Source: Prorocentrum cordatum (lineage: Eukaryota > Sar > Dinophyceae > Prorocentrales > Prorocentraceae). From it: a stretch of DNA of 64,000 nt. The notes beneath the pieces are model-generated. The model was not told the origin of the DNA. It made no database searches and worked only from the letters and a program-made list of their open reading frames with translations. Position numbers and translations under genes: made by a program. Numbering within the stretch: the first letter of the stretch is position 1; the number at the start of each line of letters is the position of its first letter. The stretch covers positions 112,570-176,569 of the forward strand of contig CAUYUJ010019074.1 of the NCBI GenBank assembly GCA_963575745.1, in the 5' to 3' direction. Below, piece by piece: positions 18,305 to 29,052 of this stretch.

Positions 18305-21300
18305 TCAGAACTTCAGCTTCATGGCGAGCGCCTCCTTCACCTGCTTGCCGAGGAGGCTCGGCAACGCCTTGGCGTAGTCCTCGTGCTTCGCCTTGAACGC
18401 CTTCACCTCCGCCTGGACCCGCGAGCGCAGCGAAGCTGCCGTCTTCTCCGACTTGAAATGGAACATCAAGCACCCCTGGAACTTCGTCGTGTCGAGCTTG
18501 CAGAGCTCCTGCTTTGCGAGGTCCACCAACTCGGCCTTCTGCTCGATCCCACCAGCGTCCGCATGCGTCTGGTACAGCACAAGAGCCTTCAAGGCAATCC
18601 GAATGCGCTGCACTGCTGATTGCCCCCATCCAACAGCCGAGGATCGTCCCAAGGAGGGCGATGGACACAAGGTCGGCCCTGGGGGTTCCAATGGGAAACC
18701 GACGACTGCGACGAGAGCGACCTGCCAAGGATTGCCAGCGGCTGGCACGGCAAGATAAGCAAACGCGAAAACAAACCATCCCAGACCCACCCTTCGAACG
18801 ACACGGCACAGCTGGATGGTGGCATCAGCAACGCAACACATCTAGATCCGACCCCGCCCTGGCCAAGCCATCCGTCGCTGCGACCACGTCATCGGGGTTC
18901 TGCTTGAGCACGGTCCTCTCCGCATGCTTCATGAAGTCGTCCCAGGTCTCCCCCTTGAAGTACTCGATCCAGTACTTCTCACCCATGCCACCGCTGATGG
19001 TCTTGGCCTCCTTGATCTTGCCGTTGAGGTTCACGCAGGCACCCTGCACGTACTCGCCAGGCACAGCTCTCAGGAACGTCTGCGCGTCTTCCAGCACATT
19101 CCCCACGACGGCAGGGGGGCCCCCGCCCTCAGCACCACCCTTCTGTAACTCGTGGAGCTGCGCAGTAGCCCTGGTCAAGGACACGACCAGCTCGAAATTG
19201 GAATCCGTTGCAATCGCATGCGTTGCAGGGCCGCGGGCCAACAAGTCCTGATGGATCGACTTGACGGCGAGCGTTTTCTCCAGAGCGGCAGTCTTGACCG
19301 CGAGGCCGTCAAGGCTCGCGCCGCACTGATTGGCCAGCCCTGCAGCAACAACCACTGTTTCATGAAGCCTCGCGTCGTCCACCCTGCCACCCCCGATCTC
19401 CGTGGATAGGCAATGCGCGATGGTGTTGGCGAGTCTGACAGCAATAGAGGCGAGGGGGTGCTCAGCGGTGATGCGAATCTCCGTCATGAGCTTGATTACG
19501 GCGCTGCAGTCGGTCAGTGCGAACGCCTGCAACCAATCCGACTCTCGGTCATCATCGTGCGGCCGTGCCAGCTTCTCGAGCTTGTCGCGCACATCGTCCA
19601 ATTGAGCGTCCCTGGTCATATCCTGCAACTTCGTACCCACGGAAAGCATTGCCTGGCTAAGGGGCTCGGCCATCGGGAACAAGATGGTGGCCTCGGAGAG
19701 CACCTCCTGCCATTTCTGGAGCACCGCGCGGTCAACGTGCTCTGGCGGCGCGGCAGGGTCCATGATAATAGCATGCTTCGCCTCGACGAGCTTCTGAAAA
19801 GCCTCCAGCATGTCGGTAGTAGCCATCGGGGGGAGCTTCTCCTTGAACAGGCCCATGTTTCGGCACATCGCCCCCATCAGCGGGACAAACTCACAAGGAT
19901 CGTCGGTCATAGTGGTGAGCAGGGTCGCGGCCTCCTGATATGAGGAATCCAGCTTGTCGATGTCCTTCAAAGCCTTGATGTACTCCGTCATCCTGGTGTT
20001 CCAGTGGCACGTGGTCTCGACCGCTGCGGCCACCAAACACAGAGACGATCTCGACGTTTTGCCGTAGTGCGCGTGCAAGGCCTGCATGTGTTCCTACGCG
20101 CGAGCAGTGCAATCGAGCAAGACACATCGCACCCAGGTGGTCGCAGCTGCACCCCCCGCCCGAAAACACAAACGCACTGGCGGGCGCCACATTCACTTAA
20201 ATGGTGACCTGGGCTGTCATACGTTTCCATTAGAAAAGCCTCGGCAAACCAACACCAAAACCCAGGCGCTTCCCAGAAAGGCCGGCTGGCCTGGACTTCG
20301 GGGTGGCCATGTTTAAAACATGAGCTGCGAGCAACTTAGCTTGCGATGTGCGTCGTTTGCGCTGCAGTCCTTTGACTCCGAGTGAAGACCCTTCGACCCC
20401 ATGGCAATGAGGCTGTGCCAGATCGTGTACCACTCGTCCAGCGCAGCAGCGATCACGTTGTCTGCCTCCAAGAGGTCTACGTCGCGATACGCCTCGCAGC
20501 AGTGAGTGGCCAAGCCAACCACCTCGTCCACACTGTCGGGCCCGCCGCGGATCAGGGGGATGAGCACCTTCTCGAAGACGACATTGTTGAAGAGCTGGAC
20601 CTTGGAGACCAGCTTCTCGCCGCAGGTCGCCACGCGGGGGTCGTTCGGGTCGAACGCCGCCGTCTGAGCATCACTCCGCCATGGCGTGCATATATCAACC
20701 ACAGAGCTCCAGTTCTTCGAGCCGATTGCGCCCTGAAGCCTCTTTGTCACCAGCGCGGTCTGGACTGCCTCGGGCCACATCACGTTCTCCTGGATCATCT
20801 TGTCGATGTGGGGCTGGAGCTCGCTGAGGGGCGTGCTCTTGATGCGGTCGGGGGTCAGGTTCTCCGCGGACTCTGCCAGCTTGATGACATTGCTGAGCAG
20901 CGCGACCTCCATGGATTCCTCGCCCTCACCTGCCCTCATTCTGCCGAGTGCCTTCCGAGCTCCAGACAGGGTGCGCCCGTCCAACTTGCCCGCCATGATG
21001 CTGGTCAAGTTGATCCTGCCCTTCCATTTCTCGAGTACTCCTGGGGGTCTCACACTGCAGGCCAAAGCATAACAACAAACCAAAAGAAACATAGCTTTCG
21101 GCACCACAAGGCACCGCATCAAACTCTCGTCTGAACGATTTGGCTCATCTAAGCAGGCATTAGCCCCACGCTGCGTGCTTCCAGAACAGGAGGGACCGAT
21201 CTGACGCATGCAGGCTACACCCGAGCCAAGCACCGCCAGAATGAGGCCACACAAACTGACCTAACTACTGAATGGCACCCCAATGTTTAGAACAATGGAG

Positions 21301-22749
21301 TGGTGTGTATTAGCCGAGTGGGTCCTGGAGAAGTCGCATCACCATGAGCCAAGGCAGTGACCCCCGTGACGCAGCTACCGCGGCTGACGCGCGACTTGGC
21401 AACGCTGCGGGAGTCGTCGGCATCAGAGGCGTCTCCGTCAGAGGCCGTGGCGGCAAGGAGGCTGGCCGTGAGCGTCACTCTCCCGTCCTTAGGGGTCGCT
21501 GGAGACAGCGAAGCCGTCGGCAAGTTCGCCCCAGCCGAGCCCAAGGCACCACTGTCGCGGGGCGCAGGCGACGCACTGCAAGCTGCAGAGCGGGAAGTGT
21601 CCTCGTCCCCGCTGCCGTCGTCATAAGCGCAGCCGCCGCCATCACCACGGCCATCACTATTCTGCTCGGGCGCACTGGCCTTGGGGAACTGCTTGTCCTT
21701 CTGGAGCTTGCCAATGAACTCCTCAATCGTCTGCGTGTGCATATTCTCGTCCCTCGCCAATAACTGGCGCGCACCTGCGTCACCAACCAGCTTGCCGTTG
21801 AAGTGCTGGAGGTAGTTGTTGCCTTGCGACTCGAAGTAATTGTTCGCTGAAGTCATGTGGGCGGTCTCCTTGGTCACGCTGACCTCCATGATGACCTCCA
21901 ACTTGCGGAAGGGCTGGGCGTCGTCCTTGAAGCACATCACCGACTCGCCCTTTGAAGGGTCAGACTCCGATGGCACGGTGACTGTCGGGAGGTTGCCAAC
22001 CGCGGGTTTCGGCAAGTCTTTCTTCTGATGTGCTGCTTGCCTGAGCTCCTTTGCATTGACGCAAACGAAAGACCTGGACACCCTGAGCGTGCACGTCACA
22101 TCTGACGACACGGAGACGTCCTCGATCCCCTTCGCGCTGCCCGATGCCTTGACAGCCCGAGCACTCGAGACCAAGCCCTGGATGTTCGCGTCGGAGGCGT
22201 TCTTCTCGCACAACTCCTCCCACGACCAATTCATGAAGCCCTCGTCGTGCAAGTCGCTGCACTCCTGGCACCTGTCATCGAGCGGGATCTGATGACCGCC
22301 CGCCGACGGCTTGTAGCGCGCCCACGGCTTGTCCTGTCGAGAAAGCGAAGAGAAGACGAATTAGGCACGACGTGCCCAATGCCCCCCGCAAGCACTCGAC
22401 GCCGAAACTGCATCCAACACGATCCTGTAACGTAGAATCCACAGGGAGGATGGGGCCAGGGAGTCAAGACCCACATGCGACATAGCCGAGATAAACACCC
22501 CAGGGACATTGACAGGGGGACCAGGGCTGACACCACCGTTGCTTATCAATCTGGATCCTTGGGCTTCTGCGCGCACAGCCCGCACTTGCAGGAGTCTCCA
22601 CTCTGCCGACGTTTCTTCGGAGGGGCTGGCGGCGGTGGGGCTTCGAAGTCGTCCCCGCCAGCTGCACCTGTGCCCTTGGGGCCGCCAGCGCCAGTGCGTT
22701 TTCTGGTGGCCTTTACTGGGGCAGCGCTGCCGCCTGCGGCCACCGACAT
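18305..22749 (-). CDS. Gene B: five-exon protein with N-terminal Cys cluster, about 1,130 aa
   Basis: Not a recognised named family; I recall similar N-termini in dinoflagellate gene models but could not check. Exons (minus strand): 22749 to about 22549, 22333-21343, 21040-20391, 20093-18840, 18607-18305 (stop). The last four junctions keep frame with GT donors and AG acceptors; the intron 3 junction can slide by one G. The exon 1 donor is unclear. The start MSVAAGGSAAPVK lies 8 bases after a CCTGGCAG acceptor. Exon 1 carries a basic PPKKRRQ stretch (nuclear-signal-like, about residues 43-49) and C54, C56, C59. Exon 2 opens WARYKPSAGG and CQECSDLHDEGF, so a zinc-binding CxCx2C...Cx2C-x3-H arrangement is plausible. 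Exon 2 ends in an acidic Ser/Ala-rich linker; exons 3 to 5 are mostly helical. Introns are 215-302 bases. Role unknown; nuclear location inferred. Confidence 0.75.
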
Positions 22750-22757
22750 GCGCGACC

Positions 22758-22759
22758 CT
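22758..22759 (-). promoter_or_regulatory. Candidate trans-splice acceptor of gene B
   Basis: CGTCTCCTGGCAG followed by GGTCGCGC and ATG: a pyrimidine-leaning tract with AG 8 bases before the start, as expected where a spliced leader is added. Confidence 0.4.
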
Positions 22760-23574
22760 GCCAGGAGACGAACTGGGCTGCCACTGAGCAGCTCGAGAAA
22801 AGGAAGCAGTGCTCGCACTGCTGAAATGACATTCGAGCCCGAGCAATGAGGCGACTATGATGCTGGGCTGGCTCCCAGGGCACGACCAGGGGGGTAGCGC
22901 GAGGATGTCACAATAGAAACGCCAGCTTCGCAACGTCAAACTGCAGCGCCGACAGTCTGACAGGCACCGACTGCGACGTGAGACGGCGAAGGCAGGCCCG
23001 CAACCCACGCACACTGCGTGTTGTCTTGGGCCTCGGGGCATCCCTTCGGTATTCGGCACTGCACATTGTCTCATGGGTATCAGGATAGTGCCTTACTGTT
23101 GTCATTATGACAGTGCCTGTTGACAAACATGATTAATGTCATCTTTCCTCCCCCCCCCCATCCTCGTTATCATCGCCCAGTCCCCTCCTCCGTCACCCAT
23201 CCTCCCACGTGAGCCCCATCCCCCATTCCCCCCTGCGGCTAGGAACACACAGCGAATAACGCCTCTGGAAGATTCTGGAATTGGAACCACGAGAACTCAT
23301 CAAGGACAGAGAGATGGAAGACGCCGACGCTTGTTATCTGAACAGCGGGGGCGCCTTCAGTCGCCAAGCGCCAGCGCAGCACAGCAAGAGAACAGTGGCG
23401 TCGCCTGATTGAAAGGAACTGCATCCTCTCAGCTCGATGCGACACATTCGCTTCACTAGTTCCGCCCCGCATCACCCTCATCCATCGCGCCCCAGGCGAG
23501 AACCCGCAAAGTGCCACCAGCCCTTTCGGGTACAGGTGGTCTAGAGAGGGTTCTCTTTATAGTTGTGAACTTGG

Positions 23575-24180
23575 AGACTCTGCTGGAGCCCTCTTGGTGC
23601 CCTCTTGGAGCGCCCGTGGAGCCCTCTTGGGGCCGTCTTGGAGCTCCCTTGGAGCCCTCTTGGGGCCCCCTTGGGGCTCCAAGAGCGCACAGGTTTCTAC
23701 TACCAGACAGGCGCCCGCTGATAGTGGAAACTTTGGCCCTATTGGAGCCATCTTGGGGCCCTCTTGGAGCCCTCTTGGAGCCCTCTTGGAACTCTCTTGG
23801 GCCCTTCTTGGGGCTCCAAGCGAGCTGCCTAAACTGGCCCCAACCGATTCATAACATAACACCTTTTTGTGATTATGTTGGGGGGGGGCTCTCGTGGGCG
23901 CCTCTTGGAGCCTTCTTGGAGCCTTCTTGGGGCCCTCGTGTCACTGTCATGGAGCCATATTGGGGCTCCAAGGGGGCTACCTAAACGGCCCCCAACAGAA
24001 TCATAATGGAGCACCTTTTTATGATTAGGTTGGCGTGCCTCCTGGGCACCTCTTGGAGCCCTCTCGGGGCCCTCTTGGAGCGTTCTTGGAGCCCCCTGGG
24101 GGCCCTCTCGGGGGTTGCAGACGACTTCAAACGGACCCCAAGATGACCCGAGGAGAACTCCGAACGGGCTCCAATGGGGG
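23575..24180 (+). repeat. Q-like CTTGGAGCCCTCTTGG repeat
   Basis: Three blocks of GAGCCCTCTTGGGGCC words, each followed by AACATAACACC/GATTATGTTGG-type joints (23855-23885, 24000-24030). It lies between the HLP gene and gene B and is only loosely related to the Q units. Confidence 0.5.
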
Positions 24181-24235
24181 CTCCAGGACAGGCTGAAAGG
24201 GGGCCCGAAGTTCTGAAACTGGAGGCTCTGTTGGA

Positions 24236-24345
24236 GCAGGCGAACGGGCGCGGCACAACCTGCCCGCGCGCACCTCTCCGAGACCCCAGCCCCCAAAGAC
24301 CCATATACATCGTCTCTGGATGGGCTGGCGGGGATGCGCGAAGCG
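24236..24345 (+). repeat. Dispersed repeat V, compact copy (V1)
   Basis: GCAGGCGAACGGGCGCGGCA, CCTCTCCGAG and TCTCTGGATGGGCTGGCGGG occur within 110 bp. The same blocks occur at 34735-34785 and 35235-35265 with about 450 bp of CT-rich DNA between them. Confidence 0.5.
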
Positions 24346-24573
24346 CGAACCAGTTCTCCCCCTCTCCAAGACGGTTCCCCAAGGAAACTGCCTACGTCGG
24401 CAGGCTCGCAGGCCAGCTGGACAGGTAACTGACATAGCGACGAACACAGACCACATAAACTTGACAGCTGTCCAGAACGCACAAGGGCGCGCTAGCCCAA
24501 ATTGGTACCCTCAACCAGGACCCACACACCATGTCAGTCAGCTGTTCAGCCGCGAGCCCTCCAAACAGTGTCC

Positions 24574-25618
24574 TCACTCACTGCTGCTGCTGCTGGCGGA
24601 GCTGGCATAGAGGAGTTCGCCGTCCTGGCCCTCGCTCTCGGGCGCCTGCTCGGGCTGGGCCTCGGGGTTCTTGAAGTTGATGCGCCTCATGTCTGGGTGG
24701 ACACTGGCCTTCACGAGGAGGTGCGCTGGCTTCGGCTTCACGTGGCACTCCCTGCTCTTGATCCGAGATGCGATTACTTTATACAGGCGCCCAGGACTCC
24801 CAGGACATCCCATTCGGGTGCGCAGGGGTGCTATATAACTTAGCCCCCTCCTCAGTTATCAATCCCCCTCTGCGGGCAGGCAGGGCGATTAGGAGCGAGG
24901 GTGAGGAGGAGGAGGAGGAGGACGACGAGGAGGAGGAGGAGGTGGAGGGGGGGAGATGACGGGGAAGAGGAGGAGAAGGAGGAGAAGGAGGAGGAGGAAG
25001 AGGCCGCTGCATGCGCGTGTGCTGTTAGGATGGTTGTGGGGCGTCCTTCCTCCTTCCTCCCTCCTTTTTATATAACTCAACCCCCCTTATATGCGAACTG
25101 GTACCTCCCTCCTCCCTCCCTGGCCCCCAAAGCAGAAAAAATGCGGTCCACGACCACGTTGCCAGGGGTCTCGGGCTTCTTCTTGGCCCTGAGCGCGACC
25201 ACCCCAGGGACAGTGACGATGCCCTTCGTCGCCAACTCCTGCAGCACAACGTCCACCATGGACGCCAAGACTACGGCGACCATGACACCAGGGACCTGGA
25301 GGAGGGGTGCAACCGCGATTTACACGACGTACGCCTCATGTAAATTACACAACACAGCATAGCGGCTATGCTGTGTTGTGTAATTTACATGGGGCGTGCG
25401 ATGGCACATTGTGGACGCATTCATGCGCCCACCTTCTTGGACGGGAACGACGTGTCGGTCTGCGAGCTGACTGCAGCATAGAACTTGGACTTGTTGAGTG
25501 GCTTCTCCACGAAGCGGCGAGGCCGTGGTGGAGCTGCCTCCGCAGCGGCTGCTGCCGCGCCAGCGCCCGCCTCTGGGTCCGCGACCTCCGCGGCCGGCCC
25601 CGCGGAACCACTCGCCAT
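24574..25618 (-). CDS. Dinoflagellate HU-like histone-like protein (HLP), 168 aa
   Basis: A DNA-binding protein of the bacterial HU/IHF fold, used by dinoflagellates as a chromatin protein in the nucleus. Exons (minus strand): 25618-25433 (62 aa), 25295-25158 (46 aa), 24756-24574 (60 aa plus TGA). All junctions are phase 0 with GT donors and AG acceptors. The N-terminal 35 residues are Ala/Gly/Glu-rich, and the domain starts at KPLNKSKFYAAVSSQTDTSF, matching the HU helix 1 pattern. Exon 2 gives the second helix (VLASMVDVVLQELATKG) and the strand IVTVPGVVALRAKKKPETPG, where HU has its conserved PG turn and basic strand. Exon 3 supplies CHVKPKPAHLLVKASV, the last strand. After residue about 130 comes an acidic, Ser-rich tail ending in SSASSSSSE. 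The usual HU arm between PETPG and ECHVKPKP is shorter than in bacteria. Start chosen because ATG follows a CATATCTATCCCAG acceptor by 12 bases. Confidence 0.85.
24895..25005. repeat. (GGA)n tract in HLP intron 2
   Basis: Purine-only GAGGAGGAGGA / GAAGGAGGAGAA run on the plus strand, so a pyrimidine tract on the transcribed-sense strand, within the 401-base second intron. Confidence 0.8.
25328..25400. repeat. Near-perfect hairpin inside HLP intron 1
   Basis: Arms 25337-25363 and 25365-25391 (27 bp, perfect, CATGTAAATTACACAACACA...) around a single base. Pairing continues outwards with one T/G and one other mismatch to about 36 bp. It fills more than half of the 137-base intron. Confidence 0.9.
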
Positions 25619-25630
25619 CAAGCCGTGGCG

Positions 25631-25632
25631 CT
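25631..25632 (-). promoter_or_regulatory. Candidate trans-splice acceptor of the HLP gene
   Basis: CCTTTCATATCTATCCCAG, then CGCCACGGCTTG and ATG: a strong pyrimidine tract and AG, leaving a 12-base leader-to-start gap. Confidence 0.5.
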
Positions 25633-26126
25633 GGGATAGATATGAAAGGCTGTCGGGAAACGACTCCTGACAAATATGAAGGACTGTCGGGCGACGCCTG
25701 GGCCCGAGCGCACACGGCGCTGAGACCTTTGAGCCGCAATCCCAGAGTGGCGCGCCCCTGAGCGCAAAGCTTGGAGGCGGGGCCTGGATCCAGGACTGTT
25801 CGGGCACGAAGACCCCAACCCCCAGAGTCAAAGGGCACGGCGCGGTGCGCCATGGAGGCGCCGCAGAATTCAGGCCCTCCCCCCAAACCAAATTTGCATC
25901 GTGACCCCCTACGCTCGGGCCCCAGGGATGCGGCCCCGAAGCGGTCACAAAGTTATGTCACTAACTTAAACACAGACAGCCCCTCTGTTCGGATGGGGGG
26001 GGGGGGGGGGTACTTAGGGCACGCGGCAGAGGCAGCGTGCGCATAAGCACGTGATCGGCTATATGTTGTCAACGGCACACGTGGCAGTGACACCCGACGA
26101 GCCCAACCTACATCTGATCACCGTCT

Positions 26127-26252
26127 GAGTTACTTTTGAGTTACTTTTGAGCTACTTTTGAGTTACTTTTGAGTTACATTTGAGTTATGCTGAATTACTT
26201 TTGAGTTACTTTTGAGTTACTGTTGAGTTACTTTTGAGTTACTGTTGACTTG
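26127..26252 (+). repeat. 11-bp minisatellite
   Basis: About eleven copies of GAGTTACTTTT with single changes (GAGCTAC, ACTGTT). It lies in the gene-free stretch between the HLP gene and gene D. Confidence 0.85.
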
Positions 26253-27495
26253 CGTTTGGTTGGAGACGCTGTGTCCGAACATTGGTATCGGGCTCAACGC
26301 TGTGGCCAGGACTGGGCGCAGACTAACTTCGAATACTTACTTCGAGGCCCAAGCAAGGTCAGTGACCTACTTTGCCAATCGAGCACCGCCCCACCCGACC
26401 TACTTTTTTGTTATATGTATCGCATATGGAGAATCGAAAAATAGGTCCAGTGACACATGGCGGGTCGCAGGGTAGGTGCCAAAGTAACTCTGGGACCAAC
26501 TCGGTGGCTCAGAAAACCTTTCGAACCTATCGTGCCCCCCTGCAGCCCCTCCCCTCATAGCTTGCATCCGCATTGACATCATACTGCTCCTCACCACCCT
26601 GAGCGTCGTCTTCTCCGTCCGCTACTCCTCCCGCTGCCCCCTCAACAAAGCTACATGCACCGCCTGCGAAACCCTCCTCCTCTCCCAAGCAGCACTGCCA
26701 CCTTAACAGTTTTCCCGTGCGCCCCCCCCCTTGGCGACTCCAAAACACAAGTGTTTCCATTAGCCCAGAACCGTGGTGTCAGCGCCAGATGCATTCCAGG
26801 TTCCGCCGCTACCAGACGACACACGAAATTAATGAACACCCACGGCGTTCGACGCAACAAGGGAGGGCGCACGGGAAACCCACAGGCGCGTTGCCTCATG
26901 CGCTGGCATGGCTGGGACGCGGAGGTTGGCGAAGCCAGGCTATGGCTCGACGGGGCGACTGGGAGACAACGCCATTGCATGCAAAGGTGGACGGCGAAAG
27001 CCGATGCAAAATTGACGGCTGACAAGATAAGCATAGCGAAAAACATATTGCACACTCTGTGTGCGCCGCTGTCGTGACCCAATGACTCTGTATGGCATGG
27101 ATGTGACTGATGCGGAGATGTTTGCAGAAAGTCTGCCCACGGCCGAATGCCACCGCGACGCTGCATCCCTCGGTCAGCCTCGCATGCTGAGACTGGGCGT
27201 GCCAACCAAAGATCTGATCGACCGCCCGAATGGCCCGTGTCAAAATGAGGCCAGCGCATGCAAACCATGCGCATATATACACACGAGTGCCGACAATGAC
27301 AGGGGCTAGAATGTCAAAACCGCAGCTTGGCGCATCAACCGCCCCCGTAGGTCGAGCAACAGCTGCTGAGCAGGGGCGACGCTGCAGAAACATCGCCTCT
27401 CACCCTTTCCTCCCCCATGGATCAAGACTATCGTTACCCTCTCCCCAACCCCTCCCCCTGCCCATCCACCTGTCTCGGCTGAGGCACGAACCAAT
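26253..27495. other. Intergenic region without recognisable gene
   Basis: No family letter element, no domain and no tRNA-like structure seen. Frames such as 26651-27274 (minus) have a mixed, Cys/His/Trp-scattered composition typical of non-coding DNA. Confidence 0.4.
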
Positions 27496-27498
27496 GGT

Positions 27499-28485
27499 TC
27501 AGTCGTAGCTTAGCTCGCGAAGAACCACGCTTGCGCTCTGAAGCACCTGGCCAAGCACTTCGATGGGAGCGGGAAGCGGCGCACCCAATTGGCTCGGCCA
27601 GCAGCGACGCTCGAGAGCAGCAGCGGTCTCAAGATCGCTGTGGTCGCAGGCTGCTGGCCCGCCGAACTCTGGCCTTAGGGCCCACTTGCGCTTCCTGGTA
27701 TGTGATTGCGGTGCGGTGGCCGAGTCGATCGGATCTGTGGGCGCCTTGCTTGGCGTGTCAAGGCTGCGAAGGTCGACATCCGATAACTTCGTGGGCGTCT
27801 TTGCCCCGACCAAAGGGTCCTGAACGAGCGAGCGCGGCAAAGGCGCTGCCGCTGCGGGCGAGTCGACGGGAAGGCTGCCTGAAATGTCAATAACCTCCGA
27901 GCTCGCAGCATGCTTGGTCGGGCGGGAAGGCGCTGGCGGCGTGCCTAACATGATAGCCGGAAAATTCGACGAGGCAGCCCCTGCGGGGACGCGGGCCTCA
28001 AGACCAGACGCCGCAGGTGACCCCCCCTCGGGGTCGCCGATGGCGATGGCAGGTCCCTTCGGCGATCCGCCGAGATCACCGATCTCGCCCGCGCGAGGGG
28101 CATCTTCAAACGGCGCCTCGCCCTCGCGAGGCGCAGCGGGCATGCGTGTAAAGGTCGCGCAACTGGCGTCTGCAAGCAGCTGGTCAACCTTTGATGAGGA
28201 TTCGATGGCATCACAATCGATGGCAGAGAGGAACACTGGATTCACGTTGGCACGCTGCTCGTCAACGCCGCTGCCTGACGACGCAGGCCCCCTGGTGGCC
28301 TTGGCAGCACGATCGCCCTCATCGGAGCTCTCAGAAGCGCACTCTGTTTGCGCTGGAGTGACATACTTTGATCCCAGAATGAGCAGCGTACACGGAATCG
28401 AAATGTCCACCCTCTTCTCGAAGCCCATGGGCTTCTGCGGGTCCGAGAGCACCAAGTTCAAGTTGCCTGTAAGCTCAAACTCCAT
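27499..28485 (-). CDS. Gene D: uncharacterised 328-aa protein, apparently intronless
   Basis: Function not recognised. One open frame from MEFELTGNLNLVLSDPQKP to ELSYD and TGA. The first 45 residues (through ISIPCTLLILGSKYV) look like a folded beta-rich segment. After that come Ser/Ala/Glu/Asp-rich low-complexity stretches with repeated SPAAAAPLP and GGSP motifs, and a basic RKRKWALRPEFGG near residue 270 that could be a nuclear signal. An AG lies 6 bases before ATG (TTGTTCTAG, then AAAGTG), but its pyrimidine tract is poor, so the start could also be an internal exon boundary. It lies 570 bases downstream of gene A on the same strand and could be an extra exon of that gene only if gene A reads through its TAG. 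It could be a disordered nuclear protein. Confidence 0.45.
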   Translation of the reverse strand: MEFELTGNLNLVLSDPQKPMGFEKRVDISIPCTLLILGSKYVTPAQTECASESSDEGDRAAKATRGPASSGSGVDEQRANVNPVFLSAIDCDAIESSSKVDQLLADASCATFTRMPAAPREGEAPFEDAPRAGEIGDLGGSPKGPAIAIGDPEGGSPAASGLEARVPAGAASSNFPAIMLGTPPAPSRPTKHAASSEVIDISGSLPVDSPAAAAPLPRSLVQDPLVGAKTPTKLSDVDLRSLDTPSKAPTDPIDSATAPQSHTRKRKWALRPEFGGPAACDHSDLETAAALERRCWPSQLGAPLPAPIEVLGQVLQSASVVLRELSYD

Positions 28486-29052
28486 CACTTTCTAGAACAA
28501 TCTCGGTACAATTGGTATGTGGTGTGCTATTCTCAACCTGATTGGCCCACGTGGCTGCAAGGTGCGCGCGGCATGGTCGTGACACGGGTTGCGTGCGTAT
28601 TTACGTGGTGTTCAGTGCGCATGGTATACCAGCACGCTGTGCGTTTGATTTGTTTCCCAGGCGTGCGAATGTTGCTCGTGTTGTGTTGTGTTGTGCGTGC
28701 GTATGTTCTCTTGGTGCGTGCCCACGGATCGCAAAACGCTCTGCTGAACATTTCACTAGCGTTACATGTGGCGTGTGACGTGGGCGTGCTAGGAAGCGCT
28801 CGGGACTCGGCGAGGGAGGGAGGGGGGGTCGGAGCTGGATGGAAACGAGAAGGGTGGCCATGAGGATGAGGAGGAAGCTGTTGGCTCGAGGCAGGATGGC
28901 AGTGCATGCGCGGCTGCAGGAGCAGTCTACGCCGATGCAACGCACGCGAACGCTGCGTGCTGAAAAGGCTGTCTGGACCGCCCTCACGCGGCACTCGAAC
29001 TGGCGGGCGCGCCAGCACAAGACAGAAGTTGGCGACCTCGAACACATTAAAC

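Noticed and set aside
20338-20390. Continuation of gene B exon 3 to the stop at 20313
   Set aside because: Splicing at AAGG/GTCTTC to the 20093 acceptor keeps frame into a long conserved-looking exon, whereas the tail is short and non-descript.
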